A stretch of DNA of 64,000 nucleotides from Allobosea sp. OK403 (GTDB taxonomy: Bacteria > Pseudomonadota > Alphaproteobacteria > Rhizobiales > Beijerinckiaceae). The notes below the pieces were generated by a model. It saw nothing but the letters and a program-made list of their open reading frames with translations, was not told where the DNA came from and made no database searches. Below, piece by piece: positions 16,581-25,400 of this stretch. Every line of letters begins with the position of its first letter. Position 1 is the stretch's first letter. The stretch covers positions 62,001-126,000 of the forward strand of contig NZ_FOQV01000008.1 in the NCBI RefSeq assembly GCF_900113835.1. Direction: 5' to 3'. Both the position numbers and the translations under genes were made by a program.

Positions 16581-18568
16581 GCCGCCCTCGCCGGAGTTGG
16601 CGCGGTTACCGGATAGGTCTTGGCGTCGCGCATCTTGACGCGGGCGGAGATCACGCCCTTGCGGCCATCCTCGAAGGTCACTTCGGTGGAGATGTCGGCG
16701 GCGTCCGATCCGTCATAGAGCGCGGCGACGAGCGGCGCGTAGCGCTCGGCGATGAAGCCGCGCCGGACCTTCTGGGTGCGGGTCAGTTCGCCGTCATCGG
16801 CGTCGAGTTCCTTGTGCAGGATCAGGAACCGCCTGATCTGCGCCCCGCCCATCAGGGGCTCGGCGGCAAGCGAGCGGTTCACCTCGTCGACATGCTTGGC
16901 GATCATGTCGTAGACGAGATCGTGGCCGGCGAGCTCCTGATAGGAGGCGTAGACGACATTGTGGCGCTCGGCCCAGTTGCCGACCGCGGTCAGGTCGATG
17001 TTGAGCGCGACGGTGGCGTAGTCGCGGCCCTGGCCGAAGGCGACGACCTCCTTGATGTTGGGATAGAATTTCAGCTTGTTCTCGATGTATTTCGGCGGGA
17101 ACAGATCCCCCGAGGAGAGCTTGCCGACATCCTTGGCGCGGTCGATGATCTTGAGATGACCGGTCTCGTCGAAGAAGCCGGCATCGCCGGAGCGGACATA
17201 GCCGTCGGCGGTCATCGTCTCCGCGGTCTTCTCGGGATCCTTGAAATAGCCGCCGAAGATCGAGGGCGAGCGGTAGAGCACCTCGCCATTGTCGTCGATC
17301 CGGATTTCGACCAGCGGCGCGGGCCGGCCGACGGTGTCGGCCTTGATCTCACCATTGGGCTGCATGGTGATGTAGACGCCGGCTTCGGTCTGCCCGTAGA
17401 GCTGCTTCAGATTGACCCCGATCGAGCGATAGAACTTGAACAGTTCGGGGCCGATCGCCTCGCCCGCTGTATAGCCGACCTTGATGTTGCTCAGGCCGAA
17501 GCGGTTGCGCAGGGGCGCGTAGATCAGGATGTCGCCGAGCTTGTAGAGCAGCCTTGCGCCCAGGGGCACGCTTTCGCCGTTGAGGATCCTCTCGCCGTAC
17601 TGCTTGGCCACGCCGAGGAAGTAATGGAACATCTTGCGCATCAGCGGGCCGGCATCCTCCATGCGCACCATGGTGATGGTCAGCATGGTCTCGAAGACGC
17701 GCGGCGGCGCGAAGGCGTAGGTCGTGCCGACCTCGCGCCGGTCGTCGATGACGGTTTCGGGCCCTTCCGGGCAGTTCACGCAGAAGCCCGCGACGATCGC
17801 CTGCGCATAGGAGAAGACATGGTCGCCGACCCAGGCGATCGGCAGATAGGCGATGACCTCGTCGCTTTCGTTCAGCCCGTCGAACTGGCAGCCGATCTCG
17901 GCGGCGGTGATGACGTTGAAATGGCTGAGCATGACGCCCTTGGGCCGGCCGGTCGTGCCCGAGGTGTAGAGGATGATGCCGAGATCGGAGCCTGAGCCGG
18001 CCTCCATCTCGCGCTCATGGGCGGCCGCGGCCTCCGGGCTCGCCTTCAGCGCCTCGCGCCCGCCAGCGATGACCTTGTCGATCTCGTGCAGCTTGCCGTG
18101 GTCGTAGTCGCGCAGGCCGCGCGGCTCGTCATAGAGCATCTGGCGCAGATGCGGCAGGCGCTCGGCGATGGAGAGGACCTTGTCGACCTGCTCCTGGTCC
18201 TGCACGCAAGCGAAGACCGCCTCGGCATGGTCGAGCACATAGGCCATCTCCTCGGCGACGCTGTCGGCATAGACCGGCACGGGAACCGCGCCGATCCATT
18301 GCGCGGCGCACATCGACCAATAGAGTCTGGGCCGGTTGTAGCCGATGATCGCGACCTTCTCGCCGCGCTTCAGGCCGAGATCCTGGAGCCCCCTGGCGAA
18401 GCTGCGCACCTCGTCGGCCACCTCGGCCCAGGTCCAGGACTGCCAGATCCCGAGATCCTTATGCCGGAACGCGACGCGCGAACTGCGCTCGCGCGCATTG
18501 CGCAGCAGCAATTTCGGAAAGGTATCCGCCTGGCCGGCGCTTGCGCTTGCCACGATTGCGTTCTCCAC
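16577..18568 (-). CDS. Long-chain acyl-CoA synthetase family (AMP-dependent synthetase)
   Basis: This is a 663-residue adenylate-forming CoA ligase. The P-loop YTSGTTGRPKG is at residues 201-211, followed by YGQTEAGVYI, RSGDAGFFDETGHLKIIDR and GKLSSGDLFPPKYIENKL near the hinge. Length and motifs fit the FadD15-like long-chain synthetases. It is the first gene of the operon that includes livGHM, the binding protein and livF, so it probably activates the imported acid. The predicted start is a GTG; no strong ribosome-binding site is obvious. Confidence 0.88.
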
Positions 18569-18906
18569 CCTGTCCGGCCGCCGTACATGGCAGCGACCTT
18601 CGTTTTGGCCGTTTTAGCCCTTGTTCTTGATGTGAGCCTCGCAGCCACCCCATATCTTTGCAAGGGGGGGCTTGACAGACAACTTGGCATTTGGTCGCTA
18701 TTGTCTTGGGCGCGTGTGCGAGGGAGCTTCGGATGAGTGATTGCTCTCGATGCTCAGGCTGGATGCGCAAGGGATATTGAGCTCGCCAGAGCCCACTCCG
18801 CGTCGGTCAATAGGCATCGCACCACAAGCCGTCTCGGCTATGCCGTTGCATGGTTGAGGTTCATCGCGCTGCTCAATTTTCCCTGTGTGAATAGGTCGGA
18901 GGTGCC
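18569..18906. other. 338-bp intergenic region upstream of the liv operon
   Basis: No gene is seen here. The region should hold the minus-strand operon promoter; a weak candidate is TTGTCT (complement of 18677-18682) with AGATAT (complement of 18652-18657), 19 bases apart. A seven-G run (18664-18670) lies between them. On the plus strand GGAGG at 18898-18902 serves the next small gene. Confidence 0.35.
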
Positions 18907-19146
18907 ATGGTAACTCGAGAAGTGGCTGAACTGGCTCGAGATCACGTTTTGGAAGCCATCAAGCACATCAGTTCCAGCTTGCAGCTGATACAGGGCCAGT
19001 TTCCTGAAGCCTTGATGAAAAGCATGCACCGGACGGCAGGGGTGGCGATTGGCACGCTCGATACGGACTATCTTGCCCATATATTCGAACTCTACCCGGA
19101 TTTAGACGATATTGCGGAGGCGCGCACTCCGTCGATCGATACCTGA
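18907..19146 (+). CDS. Small hypothetical protein (79 aa)
   Basis: I do not recognise this 79-residue soluble protein. The ATG at 18907 has a good GGAGG ribosome-binding site at proper spacing, which supports a real gene. The sequence is mostly helical in character (EVAELARDHVLEAIKHISSS) with an acidic tail. It has no signal peptide, cysteines or membrane segment. It lies upstream of the crp/fnr remnant and shares no obvious context with it. Confidence 0.6.
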   Translation: MVTREVAELARDHVLEAIKHISSSLQLIQGQFPEALMKSMHRTAGVAIGTLDTDYLAHIFELYPDLDDIAEARTPSIDT

Positions 19147-19200
19147 TAAAAGGGAGGTAGGAGTTTTGAGGCGGGCTCGCAGTGATAGAATTTGAGCCGC

Positions 19201-19335
19201 TCACCCCTCGTAGCGCGCCAGCCTCTCCAGGCCCAAAATCGTGACGCTGCCCTGGCCGATCTTGAGCAGGCCGAGGCTGGCGAATGTCGCCAGACCCTGA
19301 TTGACCACCTGCCGGGACAGTCGGCGAACAGCCCG
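19201..19335 (-). pseudogene. Crp/Fnr regulator 3' remnant (frameshifted)
   Basis: The minus strand encodes SRQVVNQGLATFASLGLL and a tail ending LERLARYEG. This closely matches the C terminus of the intact Crp/Fnr gene at 21334-22008 (SRQIANQGLAKLESLGLL, also ending LERLARYEG). The preceding helix continues in another frame (KLGLFAD against ELGLLAG). Aligning the DNA of the two loci gives a one-base deletion around 19315-19325. No sensor domain precedes it, so this is a decayed fragment. Both copies lie in the same orientation, about 2.1 kb apart, flanking argC. Confidence 0.75.
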
Positions 19336-19474
19336 AGTTTCAGGCCTCTCGTGGCACCCGAAGACGGTCCTTTGCCGAAGAAACTTGTCCGGTCCGCGCA
19401 GGGCGGCGCGCTGACGCCCTGACCGCCTTGCATCCGCCGCCTTCGGGACGGAAGCTCGTTGCGGGGGTAGGTGA

Positions 19475-19816
19475 ATGCGTGTTCTTGCCGCGATCAGCCT
19501 GGCGGTGGTGCTGGCCACCGGAGCGACCGAGACGCGCTCGCATCAGGCTGCCAGTGGTTGGGACTACCCCTTCGAGTGCTGCTCGGGTGCCGATTGCGCG
19601 CAGATCGATGCCGGCGCCGTCCGGGAGACCTCATCCGGCTTCGTCGTGACGATCGCGCCGGGGCGCCATCCGATGTGGCCGACGGAGCGCCGCGAGCCCC
19701 TCATCCTCGAAATCCCCTATCAGAAAGCACGCTCCTCGCCGGATGGGCATTGGCATCTGTGCATCAACGATGCCGGCGAACTGCTCTGCTTCTACTGGCC
19801 GGGCGGCGATTCGTAG
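19475..19816 (+). CDS. Hypothetical secreted Cys-containing protein (113 aa)
   Basis: This is a 113-residue protein with a signal peptide (MRVLAAISLAVVLATGATET) that predicts export to the periplasm. The mature part has FECCSGADC near its N terminus and HWHLCINDAGELLCFYW near the end, giving five cysteines and an aromatic C terminus. Similar small CCxxxDC exported proteins occur in Hyphomicrobiales, but their role is unknown to me. The ATG at 19475 follows a G-rich stretch (GGGGGTAGG). It sits between the crp/fnr remnant and a long family A repeat. Confidence 0.65.
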   Translation: MRVLAAISLAVVLATGATETRSHQAASGWDYPFECCSGADCAQIDAGAVRETSSGFVVTIAPGRHPMWPTERREPLILEIPYQKARSSPDGHWHLCINDAGELLCFYWPGGDS

Positions 19817-19859
19817 CGCGATCGGTCGAGCTGTACCGGTGCTGGCTACTGATCGCCTC

Positions 19860-19963
19860 TAGAGCATTTCCGCGTTTCTTCGAATCGCGAAAATACTCTA
19901 ACTATTTGTTTTATCGCATTTTCTTCACGCGAACCGGTGTCCACTTCGCTCGAAAATGCTCTA
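19860..19963. repeat. Long palindromic intergenic repeat, family A-long, copy 1
   Basis: TAGAGCATTT and AAATGCTCTA form the outer arms. The interior holds CGCGTTTCTTCGAATCGCGA and CGCGAACCGGTGTCCACTTC. The element at 42268-42368 is nearly the same sequence. It shares the GAGCA ends and the ACCGGT core with the shorter family A elements. Confidence 0.75.
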
Positions 19964-20225
19964 GCGGCGAGCATTGAGCATCTCAAGGAGCTTGGAGGTC
20001 CGCGATGAGGGGTCAGCGGACATTCCGCTTGACGATGAATATAGGTCGCGACAGTTTCGCAAGACATGCTCAGGAACCAGAATCTTTGTGGCCGACGCCG
20101 ACGCCCCTGCATCCAAGCGGCGGCTCTTCCGGCTGCGCGTCGATCAGCGTCCTTCTGCGTGGTGACGGCCTCATTGTAGGTCCACCCCCGGAGCGGCCCC
20201 GGCCCGCGTTCCTGAACCCCCGCAG

Positions 20226-20250
20226 CCCCCGGCTTCGGGGGTTTTCTTTT
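20226..20250 (+). terminator. Intrinsic terminator just upstream of argC
   Basis: CCCCCG, a GCTT loop and CGGGGG are followed by TTTTCTTTT. It lies only 25 bases before the argC start, and the nearest upstream plus-strand gene ends 400 bases earlier. It may be the end of a short leader or small RNA, or an attenuator for argC. Confidence 0.75.
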
Positions 20251-20275
20251 GCCCGAACCCCGGAAGGACACCACC

Positions 20276-21253
20276 ATGAGCATTCGCGTCGGCATTGTCG
20301 GGATCAGCGGTTTTGGCGGCGGCGAGGCGCTGCGCCTGGTCGCAAGCCACCCCTCTTTCGAGCTGGTCTACGCCGCAGGCGAGGGCAGCGCCGGCAGCCG
20401 TCTGGTGGACCGCTTCCCCGGTGTGCCGGCCAAGCTGGCCGAACTGGTGATCGAGAAATGGGACCCTGCGACCCTGCCGAAGCTCGACCTGCTGTTCGCG
20501 TCACTGCCCACGGGCGCCTCGGCCGAGGCGCTGGCGCGCATCCCCAAGGATGTGAAGATCGTCGATATCGGCGGCGACCACCGCTATGTCGAGGGTTGGA
20601 CATACGGCCTGGCCGACGTCTGGCCAGCCGAGATCGAGGGTCAGACCCGCATTGCCAACCCCGGCTGCTTCCCCGCCGCGACGCTGAACGCATTGGCGCC
20701 GCTGCTGGCCAACGGGCTGATCGAGCCTGGCAACATCGTGATCGACGCGAAGACCGGCATCTCCGGTGCCGGCCGGGGCGGCGGCGACAGCAAGTTCGGC
20801 TACGCCGAGAGCAACGAGAACCTGGTGCCTTACGGTCTGCTCAAGCATGTCCATATGCCCGAGATGGCCAGGACGATCGAGCGGCTGAGCAGTGGCAGCG
20901 CAGCCGGGCTGGTCTTCACGCCACATCTGGTGCCGATGACCCGCGGCGTACTCGCCACCATCTACTGCCGCGGCCGCGCCACCACGGAGCAGTGCCTGGA
21001 AGCGGCCCGGCGCTTCTATGCCGGGCGGGCGTTCATCCGTGTGACCGACAAGCCGCCGCAGACCAAATGGGCTACCGGCTCGAACCTCGCATTCGTCAGC
21101 TATGCGGCCGATCCGGAACGCAATTTGGTGATCGCGATGGGGGTGGTCGACAATCTCGGCAAGGGGGCGGCCGGCCAGGCGATGCAGAATGCGAACCTGA
21201 TCTGCGGCCTGCCGGAAACCGCGGGGCTGGACGGCGCACCTGTCTGGCCATGA
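20276..21253 (+). CDS. argC: N-acetyl-gamma-glutamyl-phosphate reductase
   Basis: ArgC reduces N-acetylglutamyl phosphate to the semialdehyde in arginine synthesis, in the cytoplasm. The 325-residue product has an N-terminal Rossmann motif GIVGISGFGGGEALRL and the catalytic cysteine motif NPGCFPAATLNAL (Cys131). It also has FTPHLVPMTRGVLATIY, typical of the longer ArgC type. The ATG at 20276 follows GGAAGGA. The N terminus departs from the usual GxTGYTG-like loop, and the gene is flanked by two crp/fnr 3' ends. It could be a relocated or acquired copy, or an ArgC-like enzyme of the LysY kind; arginine synthesis is the likelier role. Confidence 0.85.
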   Translation: MSIRVGIVGISGFGGGEALRLVASHPSFELVYAAGEGSAGSRLVDRFPGVPAKLAELVIEKWDPATLPKLDLLFASLPTGASAEALARIPKDVKIVDIGGDHRYVEGWTYGLADVWPAEIEGQTRIANPGCFPAATLNALAPLLANGLIEPGNIVIDAKTGISGAGRGGGDSKFGYAESNENLVPYGLLKHVHMPEMARTIERLSSGSAAGLVFTPHLVPMTRGVLATIYCRGRATTEQCLEAARRFYAGRAFIRVTDKPPQTKWATGSNLAFVSYAADPERNLVIAMGVVDNLGKGAAGQAMQNANLICGLPETAGLDGAPVWP

Positions 21254-21333
21254 TGAAGGTGGGCCTCCGGGCCGCTATTCAATCCGCTTTGCAGGTCCGC
21301 GAAGGATCGAAAGCTGCCGTTGATGGGCTCGCC

Positions 21334-22008
21334 CTACCCCTCGTATCGCGCCAGCCGCTCCAGATCCAAGATCGTCACCGAGCCATGGCCGACCTCCAGC
21401 AATCCTAGGCTCTCGAGCTTTGCCAGGCCCTGATTGGCGATCTGGCGCGACATGCCAGCGAGCAGGCCGAGCTCCTCCTGCGAGATCGCCAGCGTCCGGT
21501 CGAGATCGGGATAAAGGATCGGGTTGAACAGCCAGGCGAGATTGCGCGCCAGGCGTCCGGTCGAATCGAGGGTGCGCTCGGTCTCGGCGATGGCGATGAA
21601 CTGGGCGAGACGCTCGTTGAACTGATGCACCAGGAAGCGGTTGAAGGCCGCGCTGTGCTCGAACAGCCAGAGGAAGGTCGAGCGCCGCATCAAGGCGAGC
21701 CTGGTCTCGCGCAGGGCGACAAGCTCGTAGCGGCGGGGTTCGGCCTTGATCACCGTGCCCTCGCCGAACCAGGCGCCGGCGCGCATACCCGCCAGCGTCG
21801 CGGCTTTGCCGGTCTTGGAAGTGGTCGACATCTTGACCAGCCCCTCGGCGACGCCGGTCCAGGATTCAAGCCTGTCACCGACATGGCAGATATAGGCGCC
21901 CTTGCCGTAGAGCTTGAGGCTGACGCCGCGCCGCGCCTCCTCGAATTCCGCCTCCGTCAGGTCGCGCGACCAGGCGGCGATGCGGCGGAGGTCTTCGGGA
22001 GGGATCAA
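21334..22008 (-). CDS. Crp/Fnr family transcriptional regulator
   Basis: This is a 224-residue regulator with an N-terminal cyclic-nucleotide-binding-like beta roll (residues about 30-120) and a C-terminal helix-turn-helix (ISQEELGLLAGMSRQIANQG). The Fnr cysteine cluster is absent, so it probably does not sense oxygen by an iron-sulphur cluster. The start is a TTG with no strong ribosome-binding site, so the first few residues are uncertain. Its last 39 codons have a decayed homologue at 19201-19335. Confidence 0.88.
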   Translation of the reverse strand: MIPPEDLRRIAAWSRDLTEAEFEEARRGVSLKLYGKGAYICHVGDRLESWTGVAEGLVKMSTTSKTGKAATLAGMRAGAWFGEGTVIKAEPRRYELVALRETRLALMRRSTFLWLFEHSAAFNRFLVHQFNERLAQFIAIAETERTLDSTGRLARNLAWLFNPILYPDLDRTLAISQEELGLLAGMSRQIANQGLAKLESLGLLEVGHGSVTILDLERLARYEG

Positions 22009-22170
22009 GGGCGGGGCGATCCTAGGTGGGAGCTTGTGCGGTCAGTATGAGCTGTTGCCGCGTCCGGACTCAAGCTGGACGAAAGATACGCGGGGAATCC
22101 TTTTCCCCGCGGCCCTCTACCCTTCCTGTCCGGAGGGGAGGCTCCTCTATCCGACGTTCAGCTGGCGCGG

Positions 22171-22405
22171 GGAACCCTCTCCCGTAGGGAGAGGGCAGGG
22201 TGAGGGGTCGGCCGTTTGACGCTTTGATTGTGACCTCACTGCTGCTCGATCGTCATTGCGAGCGCAGCGAAGCAATCCAGGGGACGTAGAGCGAGCCCTC
22301 CTAGATTGCTTCGCTGCGCTCGCAATGACGGTAAAGTCGTCACGCAACTGGTCCAGGGGCCTACACCTCACCCCTGCCCCTCTCCTTACGGGAGAGGGGT
22401 TCTCC
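22171..22405. repeat. Inverted-repeat element, family F, copy 2 (interrupted)
   Basis: The left arm (22171-22206, with AACCCTCTCCC and GAGGGCAGGGTGAGGGG) is complementary to the right arm (22364-22405, with CCTCACCCCTGCCCCTCTCC and GGGAGAGGGGTT). The interior holds a complete family B palindrome at 22251-22330, so one element appears to be inserted in the other. Confidence 0.7.
22251..22330. repeat. Palindromic intergenic repeat, family B, copy 1
   Basis: CGTCATTGCGAGCGCAGCGA and its exact reverse complement form 20-base outer arms around AAGCAATCCAGG and CCTAGATTGCTT. Copies 2 and 3 are at 49835-49920 and 60092-60178. Elements of this kind are common in alphaproteobacterial chromosomes. Confidence 0.8.
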
Positions 22406-22470
22406 GAGCTTTTCGATGCCGCCGTGCGCATCCTCCGATCTCCACGCGAGCAAAAAACGGACACCGCGCC

Positions 22471-25400
22471 CTATTCCGCCGCCTTCGGCATCGCCAATGC
22501 GGCGGCAGAGCCGTCGCGCAGCTTTGCCAGCAACTGCGCCTCTTCGGCCTTCGCCGCCTTGAGGTGCCGTTCCTTGACATGGCCGAAGCCGCGGATCTTT
22601 TCAGGCGTCGCGGCCAGCGCGATGCAGAGCGCGTGGTTTTGGGGCGAGAGCTTCGCCAGGATTTCGCCGATCTGCGTCTCATAGGCGCCGATCAGTGCGC
22701 GCTCGGTCCGGCGCTCCTCGCTATAGCCGAAGATGTCGAAGGCCGTGCCGCGCAGGCCCTTGAGCTTTGCCAACAGGCCGAAGGCCGACATCATCCAGGG
22801 GCCGAAGCTGATCTTGCGGGGAATACCGGTGACGGGATCGCGCCTGGCTAGCAGCGGCGGAGCCAGGTTGAACTCGTAGCGCAGCTTTTGGCCCGACGCG
22901 CTGGTCGGCTCGAAGGTCGCCTCGACCTGACGCTGGAACGAGCCGTCGGCATAGAGCCGGGCGACCTCGTATTCGTCCTTATAGGCCATCAGCTTGAAGA
23001 GATAGCGCGCGACGGTTTCGGTCAGGGCGTGCTGGCCCGGCAGAATTTCGGCTTCCTTCGCCTGCACGCGATTGACGAGTTCGCGATAGCGGGCGGCATA
23101 GGCCGCGTTCTGATAGGCGGTGAGGTAGCTCACGCGCCGAGCGATGATCTCGTCGAGCGAAGCCGAGATATGCCGGGCCTGCGTCGGAGCCTTGGCCTCC
23201 GACAGGGAGGCGACCAGCGCAGCGGGATCATGCGCGGCGCGGCGGCCGAGCTCGAAGGCCTGCTTGTTCATCGGCACGGCTTCGCCATTGAGCTCGATCG
23301 CCCGCAAAAGCGCCACGCGCGATAGGGGCACGCTGCCGAACTGCCAGGCGTAGCCGAGCATGAACATGTTGGCGGCGATGGCATTGCCGAGAAAGGCGAC
23401 GGCCGCGGCGGTCGCATCGACGAAATGGGTCTGGTCGCGGCCCGAGGCCGAGAGGATCGAGCGCTTGATGCGCTCGATCGGCAGCGAGAAATCGGCATTG
23501 CGGGTAAAATCGCCCGGCAGGCTCTCGGCCGTGTTGACGACGACGGTCGCCGCTGTCGGCTTGATCGCGCCGAGTACTTTCTTCGAGCCGGTGACGGTGA
23601 GGTCGCAGCCGAGCACGAGGTCGGCCTGCCCGGCCGAGACGCGGATGGCGTGGATGTCGTCGGGCGTCGGGGCGAGCTTGACGTGGCTGAAGACCGCGCC
23701 GCCCTTCTGGGCGAGGCCGGCCATGTCGATCATGCCGCAGCCCTTGCCCTCGAGATGGGCCGCCATGCCGAGGATCGCGCCGATGGTGACCACGCCGGTG
23801 CCGCCGACGCCGGTGACGATCACCGCGAAGCTCTTGTCGAGGGTTGGCAGTTGCGGTTCGGGGATGTCGCCTGCGCCGAGCGCGCCGGTGTCGAGCTTGC
23901 GCGGTTCGGCCTTTTTGGGCCGCGCGCCATGCACGGTGACGAAGGACGGGCAAAAGCCCTTCACGCAGGAGAAATCCTTGTTGCAGTTGGACTGGTCGAT
24001 CTGGCGCTTGCGGCCGAATTCGGTTTCCAGTGGCTGCACCGAGACGCAGTTCGACTGAACGCCGCAATCGCCGCAGCCCTCGCAGACCAGTTCGTTGACG
24101 ATGACGCGCTTGTCGGGGTCGGGATAGGTGCCGCGCTTGCGGCGGCGGCGCTTCTCGGTGGCGCAGGTCTGGTCGTAGAGCAGCAGCGAGACGCCCGGTA
24201 CCTGCCGTAGCTCGCGCTGGACGGCGTCAAGATCGTCGCGGTGGTGAAAGGTCGTGCCGGGCGGCCAGACCGTTCCGGGCGGGTATTTGTCGGGATCATC
24301 GCTGACGATCGCGATGCGCTGGACGCCTTCGCCGGCGATCTGGCGCGCCATCTGGTCGGGCGAGAGATGCCCTTCAGCCTGCTGGCCGCCGGTCATCGCG
24401 ACCGCGTCGTTATAGAGCAATTTGTAGGTGATGTTGACGCCAGCCGCGACGGCCCAGCGGATCGCGAGCGAGCCGGAATGGGTGTAGGTGCCGTCGCCCA
24501 GATTCTGGAAGACGTGGTTGCGGGTGGAGAAGGGCGCTTCGCCGATCCAGTTCGCGCCCTCGCCGCCCATCTGGGTGAAGCCGGTGGTGGAGCGGTCCAT
24601 CCACTGCACCATGTAGTGGCAGCCGATGCCGGCATAGGCGCGCGAGCCCTCGGGCACCACGGTCGAGCTGTTATGCGGGCAGCCCGAGCAGTAATAGGGC
24701 GTGCGCTTGGCGACCTCTTGCGCCTCGGCGAGCCGTCCTTGCGCTTTCGCGATCTCCTCCAAGCGCGCGCGCAGAACGGAATCGTCCTGATACTGCAGCA
24801 GCCTTGCCCCGAGCGCGATCGCGACATCGTTGGGGTCGAGCGCACCATGGACCGGGAACAGCCATTCGCCGGCCTCGTCCTTCTTGCCGATCACCATGGG
24901 CTGGGCTTCCGAGCCGTAAAGCTCCTCGCGGAGCTGGACCTCGATCAGCGAGCGCTTTTCCTCAACGACCATGACAAGGTCGAGCCCGGCGGCGAAACTC
25001 TTGAGTTCGGAGGGGTCGAGTGGCCAGGGGCAAGCGACCTTGAACAGGCGGATGCCGAGATCGTTCGCTCGGACCTCGTCGATGCCGAGATCCTCAAACG
25101 CTTGGCGCACGTCGAGATAGGATTTGCCGACGGTGATAATGCCGATGCGCGGGGTCTTGCCGCCGGAGGTGATGGTTTGGTTGAGCTTGTTGGCGCGCAG
25201 ATAAGCCAGGATCGCAGCGCGCTTATGGATGTGCAGGCGCTTCTCCTGGTCGAGGAAATCGAGCTCGCGGCGAATACTCAGGCCGCCCGGCGGCATCACG
25301 AAATCATCGGGGAGGGTGATCGTCACGCGGTCGATCGCGCCATCGACGGACGCCGTCGATTCGATGTTGTCCTTGACGCATTTGATGCCGACCCAGACCG

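Larger units (their letters stand above)
19817..20275. other. 459-bp region between the small secreted protein gene and argC
   Basis: It holds the long family A repeat (19860-19963) and an intrinsic terminator (20226-20250). No convincing protein gene was seen. The 20050-20225 stretch could be a short non-coding transcript ended by that terminator; a weak plus-strand promoter candidate is CGGACA at 20017-20022 with TATAGG at 20040-20045 (17-base spacer). Confidence 0.35.

Noticed and set aside
18672..18704. TTGACA with TATTGT as a plus-strand promoter
   Set aside because: The spacing is 21 bases, too long for a sigma-70-type promoter, and the nearest plus-strand gene is 200 bases away.
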